Positions 8,042 to 16,806 of a stretch of DNA of 64,000 bases are shown piece after piece. Below the pieces are notes generated by a model. That model worked only from the letters and a program-made list of their open reading frames with translations. It was not told the origin of the DNA and made no database searches. This DNA comes from Sphingobacteriales bacterium. GTDB taxonomy: Bacteria; Bacteroidota; Bacteroidia; Chitinophagales; Chitinophagaceae. Within the stretch, counting starts at the first letter, position 1, and every line of letters begins with the position of its first letter. The DNA lies in the NCBI GenBank assembly GCA_004144175.1, contig SEFT01000004.1:248001-312000 (forward strand), written 5' to 3'. The translations under genes were made by a program, and so were the position numbers.

Positions 8042-10249
8042 TTATAGCCTGGCCCTGAGCGTAGCCACCAGGTTGCGGCCCGGTGCGCTGATGCCCGAAG
8101 CAAATACCCTGTAGTTGCGATCGAGTATATTCTCAATGGCCAGTTCCGCACCAAAATGCGCATTGAACATATAACCCGCCCTTATATTAAGTGTATACCA
8201 AGATGGCATACCGGCAGGCGTCGCATATACCAGGTTGTCCTCACCCGAGGGACTGTAGTCTGCTACTTTCTTCCAGCCGTTGTACAATGCGAAGAACTCG
8301 CCTGTAAAGTTTTTACGATTATATATCAGGCTCGTTTTGCCATACACTGGTGGTATATGGTCTAGCGGCACTTCCACACCGTTCAACCCTTTATACCTGC
8401 CATAGGTATAGTTGATGGTGCTGTATAAACTCAATCCTTTTTCGATGCCCACGGTAATAGCCGCATTGAAGCCAAGTACATTGGCAGTTGCTTTATTCTG
8501 GCTGGCCATTACTGCCGTCATTTTACCATTGTACATAATGCTGTCCGCACCGCCCAGCTTAAATTTATCAGTCACGATCGCATTCCTGAACCAGGTATAG
8601 AAACCCGTTACCTCAGCCTTAAAGCGTTCACCCGATGAATAAGCGATACCCAGATCGAGGTTGTAGGTATGCTCCGGTTTTAGGTCAGGGTTAGGTACTA
8701 CCAGCATGCCGCCACCCGCCGACTCAAATACCTTGGCAAGGTCGTCTACGTTAGGTGCACGGAAGCCCGTGGCTCCGTTCAATACTACCCTCCAGTCTTT
8801 TGCCGGCATATACACCAGTCCAAGGTTGCCACTGGCAGCCAAATGCTGCTGTTTGGCTTCGCTGTACGGGAAGGGAAAGAAGGTTTTGTCCGTAAACTTA
8901 GCATTCAGGTCTACATAGTTCAGCCTTACACCATCGTTCAGTATCAGCTTGTCGGCAACTATCTTGTAGATATGCTGTCCGTAGATAGCGCCGTACATCA
9001 TCTTGCTGCCACCGCTTGGGTATCTGGTGTCAAGCGGGGCCTCTACTTCCGTTTTAATATTACGGTTGTGTGCCTCCGACTTTACATCGTTATACTGCCC
9101 ATCCAGGCCTACGATCAGCTCATGCCTGCCCATTCTTCTTCTGCCGTCCACATTGTACCCTATCACGTTTACCTTCTCTATACGCGCCTGCAGGTTATTG
9201 TTGCCATAGTTGCGCTGGTAGCGGCTTTCCTCTATCATTTGGTAGTTGATGCCCACATTCACCTCATCCACCAGCCCATTCAGGTTGCGGGCTTCCAGTC
9301 TGTAGCCTGCCAGCGTACGCAGCTGCGGACCATAGTACCACTCTGCAAAGCGCAACTTACCGTTACGATATTCGGTAAGGCGGTCGTAGCGTGGTATATT
9401 GGTACTGTTCGAGAACTGCAGGTTCACCTGGTGGGTGAGCTTGTCGTTCTGCCGGTATAGGAATTTCTGGAGGACGTCTATTTGGTCGTAGCCGCTCTGT
9501 ATCTGTTTTTCTGGGTCCGGGTTCGCCACCATGCTGTCTACACCGTTTATCTGTGTTACATAGTTGTAACGGAGCCCCAGGCTATCCATATCTGCGCTTC
9601 TTTCAGTCCCTTGCTTCAGGTCACCAAATCTGCTGGCCGTTACAGACGTTAGTGAGGCAAAGTTCTTGAAGCCCAGGTTTACGTCGGCATGGCCAGTTTG
9701 CTCCCCATAGGCCGAGCTGTAGCGCACCATGGCATTGCCGCCCACCGTCATTTTACCGGTTTCGGAAAGCTGTGGTCTTTTGGTATTGAACAGCACTACT
9801 CCCCCAAGTGCATCACTGCCGTATAGCGTAGATGATGGACCGTAGAGTACTTCCACCCTATCCAGGATATTGTTATCGATGGTAATAACATTTTGCAGGT
9901 GGCCCGCACGGTATATGGCGTTGTTCTGCCTTACGCCATCAACCACCAGCAACACGCGGCTGGCTTCAAAGCCACGCAGCACGGGACTGCCGCCGCCTGC
10001 CTGGCTGCGCTGTACAAATACATTGCCCGTCTGCTCCAGCAGTGTAGCTGATGTCTGCGGCATCATCCATTCTATTTGCTTGCGGTTGATGACCTGTATG
10101 GATTGGGCAATGTTCTTTTTGTTCTCTTCAAATTTGTTGGCGGAGATGATTGTCTCATCGAGGCCTATGGTATGCAGCGAGTCCTGCGCCATTGCAGGTA
10201 CAAGCATACCGCTGGCGCATAGACATAGCGCTGTAAGTCTAACTTGCAT
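8042..10249 (-). CDS. TonB-dependent outer-membrane receptor, haemoglobin/transferrin-type
   Basis: Outer-membrane beta-barrel receptor of 735 residues with signal peptide (cut near AMA-QD) and a plug domain at about 30-150. The plug motifs GGGSPVLRGFEASRVLLVVD, GVRQNNAIYRAGHLQNV and YGPSSTLYGSDALGG are typical of the TonB haemoglobin/transferrin/lactoferrin receptor family. The barrel ends in NLVATLRARL. There is no N-terminal carboxypeptidase-regulatory-like domain, unlike SusC proteins. It is last in a probable three-gene unit after an Omp28-like lipoprotein and an unknown protein. The substrate (haem, siderophore or metal) cannot be fixed from sequence alone. Confidence 0.85.
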   Translation of the reverse strand: MQVRLTALCLCASGMLVPAMAQDSLHTIGLDETIISANKFEENKKNIAQSIQVINRKQIEWMMPQTSATLLEQTGNVFVQRSQAGGGSPVLRGFEASRVLLVVDGVRQNNAIYRAGHLQNVITIDNNILDRVEVLYGPSSTLYGSDALGGVVLFNTKRPQLSETGKMTVGGNAMVRYSSAYGEQTGHADVNLGFKNFASLTSVTASRFGDLKQGTERSADMDSLGLRYNYVTQINGVDSMVANPDPEKQIQSGYDQIDVLQKFLYRQNDKLTHQVNLQFSNSTNIPRYDRLTEYRNGKLRFAEWYYGPQLRTLAGYRLEARNLNGLVDEVNVGINYQMIEESRYQRNYGNNNLQARIEKVNVIGYNVDGRRRMGRHELIVGLDGQYNDVKSEAHNRNIKTEVEAPLDTRYPSGGSKMMYGAIYGQHIYKIVADKLILNDGVRLNYVDLNAKFTDKTFFPFPYSEAKQQHLAASGNLGLVYMPAKDWRVVLNGATGFRAPNVDDLAKVFESAGGGMLVVPNPDLKPEHTYNLDLGIAYSSGERFKAEVTGFYTWFRNAIVTDKFKLGGADSIMYNGKMTAVMASQNKATANVLGFNAAITVGIEKGLSLYSTINYTYGRYKGLNGVEVPLDHIPPVYGKTSLIYNRKNFTGEFFALYNGWKKVADYSPSGEDNLVYATPAGMPSWYTLNIRAGYMFNAHFGAELAIENILDRNYRVFASGISAPGRNLVATLRARL

Positions 10250-10291
10250 GTAAAAAGTTTAGATTGAGTAATTAACGTGTGTAAATAGGAA

Positions 10292-10849
10292 TTAGCTGTA
10301 GACTACACCAGCTATCGGTGGATGGAATGGCGCTGCGGGTTCATACAAAGGCACACACGATTGTGCGAAGTGCATTTTTAATTTATCTACCCAGTAATAT
10401 ACAGTTGGCAGCGTGGCTTTGGCTTCGGGCATTATGGCTTCGCATAGCCAGATGTTCACCCGCTTGCCATGTGCATCGTTATCTTCTTCGTCTTCGCCAA
10501 ACAGCGAATCGAGTACATTAAACAGCTTATCGTCCCGTTCATCGAAATGCCCGGTAAGGGTGAGCACACCATCATTCCGGCTTTGGGTTTTAATGTCGAA
10601 CATCCTTCCCTTATACTTAATCTCATGCTCCTCTACCCACACTACATCTTTTGCTATATCAGTGAGCGATATACTCAAGGTATCGCTCGCTGCTTCCCCC
10701 TGTTCTGATATGTAATGCACTTTCCGAATGCCATCCCAAGCTATATGTCCTGCGCACGCCCATACCATCGCCAGCAGCATTAGCCAAAGTCCATGTTTAT
10801 ACAGGGAATATTTCAGTGTCGGATGCACGGGAAAAACAAAACCCTGCAC
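10292..10849 (-). CDS. Unknown protein with one N-terminal membrane segment, upstream of the TonB receptor
   Basis: I do not recognise the family. The 185 residues have one hydrophobic stretch near the N-terminus (LWLMLLAMVWACAGHIAW) followed by an acidic soluble part containing FGEDEEDNDAHG. The annotated start is GTG; an ATG at 10780, just before the hydrophobic stretch, would give 162 residues and is equally plausible. It sits 42 bases before the receptor and 40 bases after the Omp28-like gene on the same strand. This suggests a shared transcript and a role in receptor function or metal/haem handling, but that is inference. Confidence 0.6.
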   Translation of the reverse strand: MQGFVFPVHPTLKYSLYKHGLWLMLLAMVWACAGHIAWDGIRKVHYISEQGEAASDTLSISLTDIAKDVVWVEEHEIKYKGRMFDIKTQSRNDGVLTLTGHFDERDDKLFNVLDSLFGEDEEDNDAHGKRVNIWLCEAIMPEAKATLPTVYYWVDKLKMHFAQSCVPLYEPAAPFHPPIAGVVYS

Positions 10850-10889
10850 AGGGCAAGGTTTTGTAAAGATATATTAATAATCGTAGTAA

Positions 10890-11765
10890 TTACTTTCCTG
10901 TGAGGTGGGCATCTGCGGCTTGCAGTACTTCTTTATTCTCACCGTTATTGCTATGCACGAATGCTATGAGGTGACATTTCTCAGCTACCCGGGCATCCTC
11001 CACTTTGTACTTGAACCTACGGATATATACACGGCCGGCTTCTTTTGTTGTTGACCCAAGATAGGCTACACCTACGGGAGAAGTAATATAATCTCTCAGC
11101 ACGTGGTTAAAAACATAATCTTCTACCACAACGCCTGTCTTATCCTGCTTGTCTATCATTCCGTCCTCTACCAGTGCAAGCGACAGGAACTGCTGCCCTT
11201 CCATAGCCTTGTTATAGGCTATTTTCACTTCTATAGTAGCCATGCGTGTTTGCGCATTGTAAGTACTAGCCACATCCAGGTTCACGGTCGCTGACAGCTT
11301 AAGGCGGTCTTCTATCGACTTGCCCCATGCACCCGTTGGCTGCTGCATGTCACCAGCCAGGCTCTTTGTGCGGTCTATACCGGCATTGGGCAGGTTGTTG
11401 ATGGCTCCGTAGTAGGTAGTAGCAGCATCGGTACCATCCTGTGTACGGAAGTCATATTTAGCACCCTTTACAGGCCTTGTCTGTGACACGTTCAGCACGT
11501 GAACGGCCATTATAGCCAACCTACCCGGGTTCTGCGCCGAAAAATTATTGAGCATCACCTGCGCATCCGGGCAGTTCGGGCAGGTAGCACCTGTAAACTC
11601 TTCTATCAGTATCTTCTTGGGCTGAACGGTGCCCACAGTACCTACATAAGTAGTATCCTCAGCCGGTTCGCGCGGCTCCAGCTCTATGATCGGCCCTTTT
11701 TCTTCGCAGGAGGTCATCAGCACAATTCCGGCAAGGCCTGCCAGCAGAGATAGTTTTTTATACAT
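10890..11765 (-). CDS. Omp28-related outer-membrane lipoprotein
   Basis: Secreted lipoprotein of 291 residues with lipobox VLMTSC (C20). After a linker comes a thioredoxin-like stretch, KKILIEEFTGATCPNCPDAQ, with a CPNC pair (C62, C65), then a beta-rich C-terminal domain with YVFNHVLRDYITS. This arrangement is typical of the Omp28 family first described in Porphyromonas. The CxxC suggests a thiol or structural role, but no activity is established. It is the first gene of the unit leading to the TonB receptor. Confidence 0.8.
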   Translation of the reverse strand: MYKKLSLLAGLAGIVLMTSCEEKGPIIELEPREPAEDTTYVGTVGTVQPKKILIEEFTGATCPNCPDAQVMLNNFSAQNPGRLAIMAVHVLNVSQTRPVKGAKYDFRTQDGTDAATTYYGAINNLPNAGIDRTKSLAGDMQQPTGAWGKSIEDRLKLSATVNLDVASTYNAQTRMATIEVKIAYNKAMEGQQFLSLALVEDGMIDKQDKTGVVVEDYVFNHVLRDYITSPVGVAYLGSTTKEAGRVYIRRFKYKVEDARVAEKCHLIAFVHSNNGENKEVLQAADAHLTGK

Positions 11766-11874
11766 TTATAACTATTTGAGGCTACGAAAATACTAAAAGA
11801 AATTTTATGGCGCACAAGATGCGATAGCCATGAGTAGCCAATTGATTACCTTTACGTGATTTTAAATACGTGCA

Positions 11875-12261
11875 ATGGAAGAAAGCAAAAGACAAAAACA
11901 GGTAGGCAAGCTGATAATGGAGGAACTGAGCGCTGTTTTTCAGAAAGAAGGATTTAACGTAGTGGACGGGGGGATGATTTCCATCTCGAAGGTAATGGTA
12001 ACGCCCGACCTGCTGGAGGCGCGTGTGTATCTAAGCTTCTTCCAGATAAAGGACCCGGCAAAAATGCTGCACGACATAAAAGAGCGCGGCTGGGAGCTAA
12101 GGAAGCTGCTGGGGCAAAAAGTGAAGAACCAACTGCGCCGTGTACCCGAGCTTACCTACTATGCCGACGATACGCTGGACTACGTCTTCAAGATGGAAGA
12201 GCTGTTCAAGAAAATAAACGACGAACGCGCTGCCCGCGAACAATCACCCGAGCAAGAATAG
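11875..12261 (+). CDS. rbfA: Ribosome-binding factor A
   Basis: RbfA assists late 30S subunit maturation and is needed for growth in the cold. The 128 residues show the family pattern: KRQKQVGKLIMEELSAVF, then ISISKVMVTPDLLEARVYLSF, then LRRVPELTYYADDTLDYVFKMEELFKKI. The stop codon is immediately followed by the ATG of the next gene, so the two are translationally coupled. A TA-rich box ACCTTTA lies just upstream of the start. Confidence 0.93.
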   Translation: MEESKRQKQVGKLIMEELSAVFQKEGFNVVDGGMISISKVMVTPDLLEARVYLSFFQIKDPAKMLHDIKERGWELRKLLGQKVKNQLRRVPELTYYADDTLDYVFKMEELFKKINDERAAREQSPEQE

Positions 12262-13497
12262 ATGAACCGCACACTGGTATGGCAGCTTGCCTGGCGCTAC
12301 ATGCGCGGCAAAAGGAGCGCTAATGCAGTGCCGATACTATCGCGCATCAGCATGGTGGCTATTGCTATAGGCACCTGTGCCATGATCGTGCTGTTCTCGG
12401 TATTTAACGGCTTTGAGCTGCTGGTGCGCGACCTGTACAAAGCGTTTTACCCCGAGCTACGCATCACGGCGGTGAAAGGAAAATTCTTTCCTATAACAGA
12501 AGAAGAACGACTGCGTATACAGCAGGTAAGGGGGATAAAAGACATCAGCTATGTGCTGGAAGATAATATATTGCTGAACAGCAACGACGAGCAGCGGGTA
12601 GCTACCGTAAAGGGCATCGACCGGAAATACTTTGATGTAAACAACATACGCCCCTTCCTGATAGATGGCAGCGATTCGGTAACGGCCTACCCTGCACCTA
12701 CGGCTATTGTAGGCATGCAATTGCACAATGAGATGGGGCTGGATGTACATAATGTATTCAGCATACTGACGCTGTATTACCCTAACGCCAAGTCCGACAA
12801 TTTGACACTCGACCCGCAGAGTGCTTTCCAGTCATTAAAACTGAAGCCTGATGGTATATTCCAGGTGCAGGAGGAGTTTGATGGCCGGTACTTACTTGCG
12901 TCGCTCGACCTGGTGCAGAACTTGATGCAGGCCGAAGGGCAGTTCTCGTCGCTGGAGCTAAGCCTGAAAGATGGCGAGGACGCCGAAGACGTAAAAGAAG
13001 ACTTGGAAAAAGCGCTGGGCCAGAAATACAAAATAGAGACCCGATTTGAGCAAAACCGCACCCTATATATGGTAATGCGTACAGAGAAATGGGCGGTGTA
13101 TGCGATACTATTGCTCGTACTGCTGATCGCCTCCCTCAATATGATAGGTGCCTTATCGCTATTGGTGCTGGAAAAGCGAAAGGACATGGCTATACTCAGC
13201 ACCATGGGCGCCCAGCCATCTACCATCCGTAGCATATTTGTTTCAGAAGGTATCCTTTGGTCGATGACGGGCGGTGTTGCAGGTTTATTACTCGGTACAG
13301 CGCTTTGCCTGGGTCAGCAGCATTTCCAATGGATAAAGATGCAGGGCTCTTTTATAATAGAAGCCTATCCCGTAACGATGCAATGGCAGGACTTTGTGCT
13401 GATACTGGTTACCATAATTATCGTAGGGCTGTTAGCTGCCTGGGTGCCAGCAAAAAGGGCCTCAAAAGCTGAGGCCCCATCACTGAGAAGTACTTAA
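12262..13497 (+). CDS. FtsX-like / LolE-type ABC transporter permease
   Basis: Inner-membrane permease of 411 residues in the MacB/LolCE/FtsX family. One membrane helix lies near residues 30-50, followed by a large periplasmic domain (about 55-270) and three C-terminal helices, including the conserved LIASLNMIGALSLLVLEKRKDMAILSTMGA region written here only in part. The family works with an ATPase in lipoprotein release or other mechanotransmission; no ATPase is adjacent. It abuts rbfA with no gap, a pairing often seen in Bacteroidota. Its last codons contain the terminator of the convergent argS gene. Confidence 0.85.
   Translation: MNRTLVWQLAWRYMRGKRSANAVPILSRISMVAIAIGTCAMIVLFSVFNGFELLVRDLYKAFYPELRITAVKGKFFPITEEERLRIQQVRGIKDISYVLEDNILLNSNDEQRVATVKGIDRKYFDVNNIRPFLIDGSDSVTAYPAPTAIVGMQLHNEMGLDVHNVFSILTLYYPNAKSDNLTLDPQSAFQSLKLKPDGIFQVQEEFDGRYLLASLDLVQNLMQAEGQFSSLELSLKDGEDAEDVKEDLEKALGQKYKIETRFEQNRTLYMVMRTEKWAVYAILLLVLLIASLNMIGALSLLVLEKRKDMAILSTMGAQPSTIRSIFVSEGILWSMTGGVAGLLLGTALCLGQQHFQWIKMQGSFIIEAYPVTMQWQDFVLILVTIIIVGLLAAWVPAKRASKAEAPSLRST
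13457..13477 (-). terminator. argS terminator inside the permease 3' end
   Basis: Stem GGGCCTCA / TGAGGCCC (8 bp, five-base loop). Read on the minus strand it is followed by TTTTTG, so it fits termination of argS transcription. On the plus strand it lacks a T-run. The sequence encodes part of the permease C-terminus. Confidence 0.75.
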
Positions 13498-13506
13498 ATA
13501 TTTCAA

Positions 13507-15420
13507 CTACATTCTCTCAGGTAGCTTGATGCCGAGCAACTGCATGGCCGAACGCATAATCTGCGCTGTCATAATCGCTAACATCAATCTTAGTTGCTTT
13601 TTTTCTTCATTCTCAGCTTTTAAAATGCTGTGTATATCATAAAATGAATTGAATTCCTGCGCTAGCTGGAATGTATAGTTGCATATTATTGAAGGATTAA
13701 GTTCTACAGCAGCAGCATCCAATATCATCGGATATTGTTCCAGCATAATAGCAACTTTCTTTTCCGCCGGTGTTATTTCCTCTGTCAATACAAATGACTG
13801 GAATGTCGTGCTATTAGGCAACAATGGTACACCAATCTTTTGCAAAATTGAACATATACGCGCATGAGAATATTGTATAAAAGTAGCCGTAAACCCATGC
13901 AGGTCGATAGATTCCTTAGGATCGAATACCATCTTTTTCTTGGGATCTACCCTTAGCAGATAGAACTTCAAGGCCCCCATACCAATGGTCTCATAAAGTT
14001 TTTCCAACTCTTCCGCGCTAAAACCTTCAGTCTTATTAGCTTCCTCCGTTTGCTTGCGCGACAGCTCTATCATCTCGTCCATCATATCGTCGGCATCTAC
14101 CACGGTACCTTCACGGCTCTTCATCCTACCCGTTGGTAGCTCTACCATGCCATACGATAAGTGATAGATACCATCAGCGCAAGGCTCACCCAGCTTTTTC
14201 AGTATCAGCTTCAGCACCTGCATATGGTAGTTTTGCTCATCAGCTATCACATATACCGACTGGTCGAGCTTAAAATCATTGAATTTCAGCTTCGCTGTAC
14301 CCAGGTCTTGCGTAATATATACCGATGTACCATCGGCGCGGAGCAGTAACTTCTGATCGAGACCTTCGTCCGTCAGGTCTATCCATACCGAGCCATCTTC
14401 TTTTTTAAAGAGTACACCTTTTTGCAAGCCTTCCTCTACGATCGCCTTACCCAGCAGGTAAGTATCGCTCTCGTAGTACATCTTATCGAAGCTTACCCCA
14501 AGGCGCTTATAGCTTCCCTCAAAGCCTTCATACACCCATCCATTCATACGCTGCCACAGCTCGCGCACTCCGGCATCGCCTGCCTCCCATTTACGCAACA
14601 TTTCCTGCGCAGCTTTTGTTAGCTCCGCATTAGCTACAAATATGTCTTTGATGCCCGATTTTGTTTTTTTCAGTTCTTCTGCATCTGCAGAATCCAGCTT
14701 TGCCATAAGCGGCGCCAGTTTAGCTTTTTCTGCATCATTCAGTACATCAGGAACTGTTCTATTATTAAGAACAGCATCCAGATGCGGCGCTATTTGCTTA
14801 TTCAGCTCATCATTGAACCTTACATAATAGTCGCCCACCAGGTGGTCACCTTTTACGTTGGCCGTTTCAGGCGTGGCACCACCCGCGAAGCGCTCCCATG
14901 CAAGCATCGATTTGCAAATGTGTATACCACGGTCGTTTATCAGGTTGCCCTTTACTACCTGGTACCCATTAGCATGAAGCACGTTCGATACCGCAAAACC
15001 TAAAAAGATGTTACGCATATGCCCGAAGTGCAGCGGCTTATTGGTATTGGGCGATGAGTACTCCACCATAATACGCTTATCCTGCTTTGGTTTTTCGCCA
15101 TAGCTGGTATTGTTAAACTCATTGAGCAGGAAAGACACCCAATAACTATCCTTCACGGTCATGTTCAGGAAGCCGCTTACGATGTCAAAGCCAGAGAAAA
15201 GCTGGGTTCTCTCCAGCAGGTAGTTGCCGATCGTAGTGCCCAGTGCATCGGGCTTTTGTCGCAGCAGCTTTACAAAGGGGAATAAAACTATGGTATAGTC
15301 GCCCTTAAATTCGGGCTTGGTAAGGTTAATAGTAATAGACGAAGCAGGTATATCTGCCTCTGGAAAAAGGTTCTTCAGCGCATCCTCTACAGCATGTTTT
15401 ATTTGCAGCGCAAGTGTCAT
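13507..15420 (-). CDS. argS: Arginine--tRNA ligase
   Basis: Class I aminoacyl-tRNA synthetase that charges tRNA-Arg. The 637 residues contain the N-terminal Arg-tRNA-synthetase domain, the HIGH-like motif HFGHMRN (H131-H134) after YSSPNTNKPL, the KMSKS-equivalent MKSREGT, and a C-terminal DALR anticodon-binding domain beginning about QYSHARI. The degenerate KMSKS-like motif is normal for many ArgRS. The gene stands alone on the minus strand and ends 10 bases from the convergent permease stop. Confidence 0.96.
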   Translation of the reverse strand: MTLALQIKHAVEDALKNLFPEADIPASSITINLTKPEFKGDYTIVLFPFVKLLRQKPDALGTTIGNYLLERTQLFSGFDIVSGFLNMTVKDSYWVSFLLNEFNNTSYGEKPKQDKRIMVEYSSPNTNKPLHFGHMRNIFLGFAVSNVLHANGYQVVKGNLINDRGIHICKSMLAWERFAGGATPETANVKGDHLVGDYYVRFNDELNKQIAPHLDAVLNNRTVPDVLNDAEKAKLAPLMAKLDSADAEELKKTKSGIKDIFVANAELTKAAQEMLRKWEAGDAGVRELWQRMNGWVYEGFEGSYKRLGVSFDKMYYESDTYLLGKAIVEEGLQKGVLFKKEDGSVWIDLTDEGLDQKLLLRADGTSVYITQDLGTAKLKFNDFKLDQSVYVIADEQNYHMQVLKLILKKLGEPCADGIYHLSYGMVELPTGRMKSREGTVVDADDMMDEMIELSRKQTEEANKTEGFSAEELEKLYETIGMGALKFYLLRVDPKKKMVFDPKESIDLHGFTATFIQYSHARICSILQKIGVPLLPNSTTFQSFVLTEEITPAEKKVAIMLEQYPMILDAAAVELNPSIICNYTFQLAQEFNSFYDIHSILKAENEEKKQLRLMLAIMTAQIMRSAMQLLGIKLPERM

Positions 15421-15556
15421 CTATCGGTTGGTTTTGTGGCAAAAATAGCTTTTTATAACTACGAAGTCCGGGCGAATGATGGCAGCAAACATTGTCAACA
15501 AAATATCATAATAACAAATCACCCTGCCCTGTTCTGTAATCTTTCACCTAATCCCC

Positions 15557-15564
15557 TATCTTTG
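15557..15564 (+). promoter_or_regulatory. Putative -7 box upstream of the lipoprotein gene
   Basis: TATCTTTG matches TAnnTTTG and lies 25 bases before the ATG at 15589. No strong -33 element is visible. Confidence 0.4.
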
Positions 15565-15588
15565 TCCGTCTCTGACCGACAAGTATAT

Positions 15589-16614
15589 ATGAAAAAAAAT
15601 ATCCTGTCTTTGGCTGCTGTTGCTATGCTGGGCATGGCGTCTTGCTCCGAAGATTTTGAAGTAGCAGCACCCTATAAAGATGTAACAGTAGTTTATGGTA
15701 TTTGGGATAAGGACGATACCGCCCATTACGTACGTATCCAAAAGGCGTTCCTCGACGAAAAGAAAAGCGCTTTGGATATGTCGAAAGTGTCGGACTCCAG
15801 CTATTACAACAACATTTCGGTAGTTGTCCGAGAGATTTCGGCCGCCAAACAAATTATCAGAACACTACCTCTTGAGAAAATACCTGACCTTGCAAAGGAA
15901 GGATATCAAAAAGACCCACCAGCTAATGACCAGGGCTTCTTCCAGAATCCGAACAATGGATACAAGGTTAAGACGCAGCTTGACTCCAATAAAACATACC
16001 GCCTAGTTATTACCAATAACCTGACCGGCAATGTAGACTCGTCTGAGATACCGATAGTAGGTACGATATATACCCGTACATTAATGCTGGGTTATGAAAT
16101 GTTCTTCGCCCGTTCCAGCTCAAAATTTGCGCTGAATATAGAGAAGACAGCGAACGCCAAGTACTATGAGGTAATCATCCGCTTTAACTATACCGACCTG
16201 AACGTGGTGACAAATGACTCAACAAAAAGGCATGTTGATATGACCCTTGGCAGAATACTGGCTACAGGAGAATCGCTCAGGCTGGAAGTGGTGAATTCTC
16301 AATTCTATAGTTTCCTGGCGGAATCGATAGGCCCACCTCCCAACAGCAACATCAGGAGAAAAATGGGGTATGTTGACTTCCTGTTGTATGCAGGTAGTAA
16401 TGAACTATACCAGTACGAATTGGTTTCCAACGGACAAGGCGGTATCACCAACGACCAGATCAGACCCGTATTTACCAATATCAAAGGCGCAAATACGGTT
16501 GGCCTGATGGCATCCCGCTCGCATAATTTCTACCTCAACTACAATATTGCTGCACAAACAATCGATTCACTGATAAAGAATCCGGTAACCAGTCCGCTAA
16601 ATATTATTAAATAG
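15589..16614 (+). CDS. Lipoprotein of unknown function, DUF4249-like
   Basis: Predicted lipoprotein of 341 residues: MKKNILSLAAVAMLGMASC gives a lipobox at C19. An in-frame start 195 bases further upstream is possible but lies before the signal peptide and the -7 box, so I use this ATG. The body is beta-rich, with VVYGIWDKDDTAHYVRIQKA, YRLVITNNLTG, and IRPVFTNIKGA...GLMASRS near the end. The last motif resembles DUF4249 proteins, which usually accompany TonB receptors, but none is adjacent here. The family match is tentative. A strong terminator follows 38 bases after the stop. Confidence 0.7.
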   Translation: MKKNILSLAAVAMLGMASCSEDFEVAAPYKDVTVVYGIWDKDDTAHYVRIQKAFLDEKKSALDMSKVSDSSYYNNISVVVREISAAKQIIRTLPLEKIPDLAKEGYQKDPPANDQGFFQNPNNGYKVKTQLDSNKTYRLVITNNLTGNVDSSEIPIVGTIYTRTLMLGYEMFFARSSSKFALNIEKTANAKYYEVIIRFNYTDLNVVTNDSTKRHVDMTLGRILATGESLRLEVVNSQFYSFLAESIGPPPNSNIRRKMGYVDFLLYAGSNELYQYELVSNGQGGITNDQIRPVFTNIKGANTVGLMASRSHNFYLNYNIAAQTIDSLIKNPVTSPLNIIK

Positions 16615-16651
16615 ACGTACTATTTGTCATTATAACACGTCTTATACATTT

Positions 16652-16685
16652 AAAATGCCTTAATGTTAGTTCATTAAGGCATTTT
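16652..16685 (+). terminator. Rho-independent terminator before dnaK
   Basis: 14-bp perfect stem AAAATGCCTTAATG / CATTAAGGCATTTT with loop TTAGTT, followed by TTATTT. It isolates the lipoprotein gene from dnaK. Confidence 0.9.
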
Positions 16686-16806
16686 TATTTCAGAATGACA
16701 GTAAAACTGCCATTATTACCGACCCGTACCAAATGGCATATCAATTGACTAGTCTTCTTTACAAAACTTGTAAACAACACAAATAAATAAATAATAAAAA
16801 CTTACT

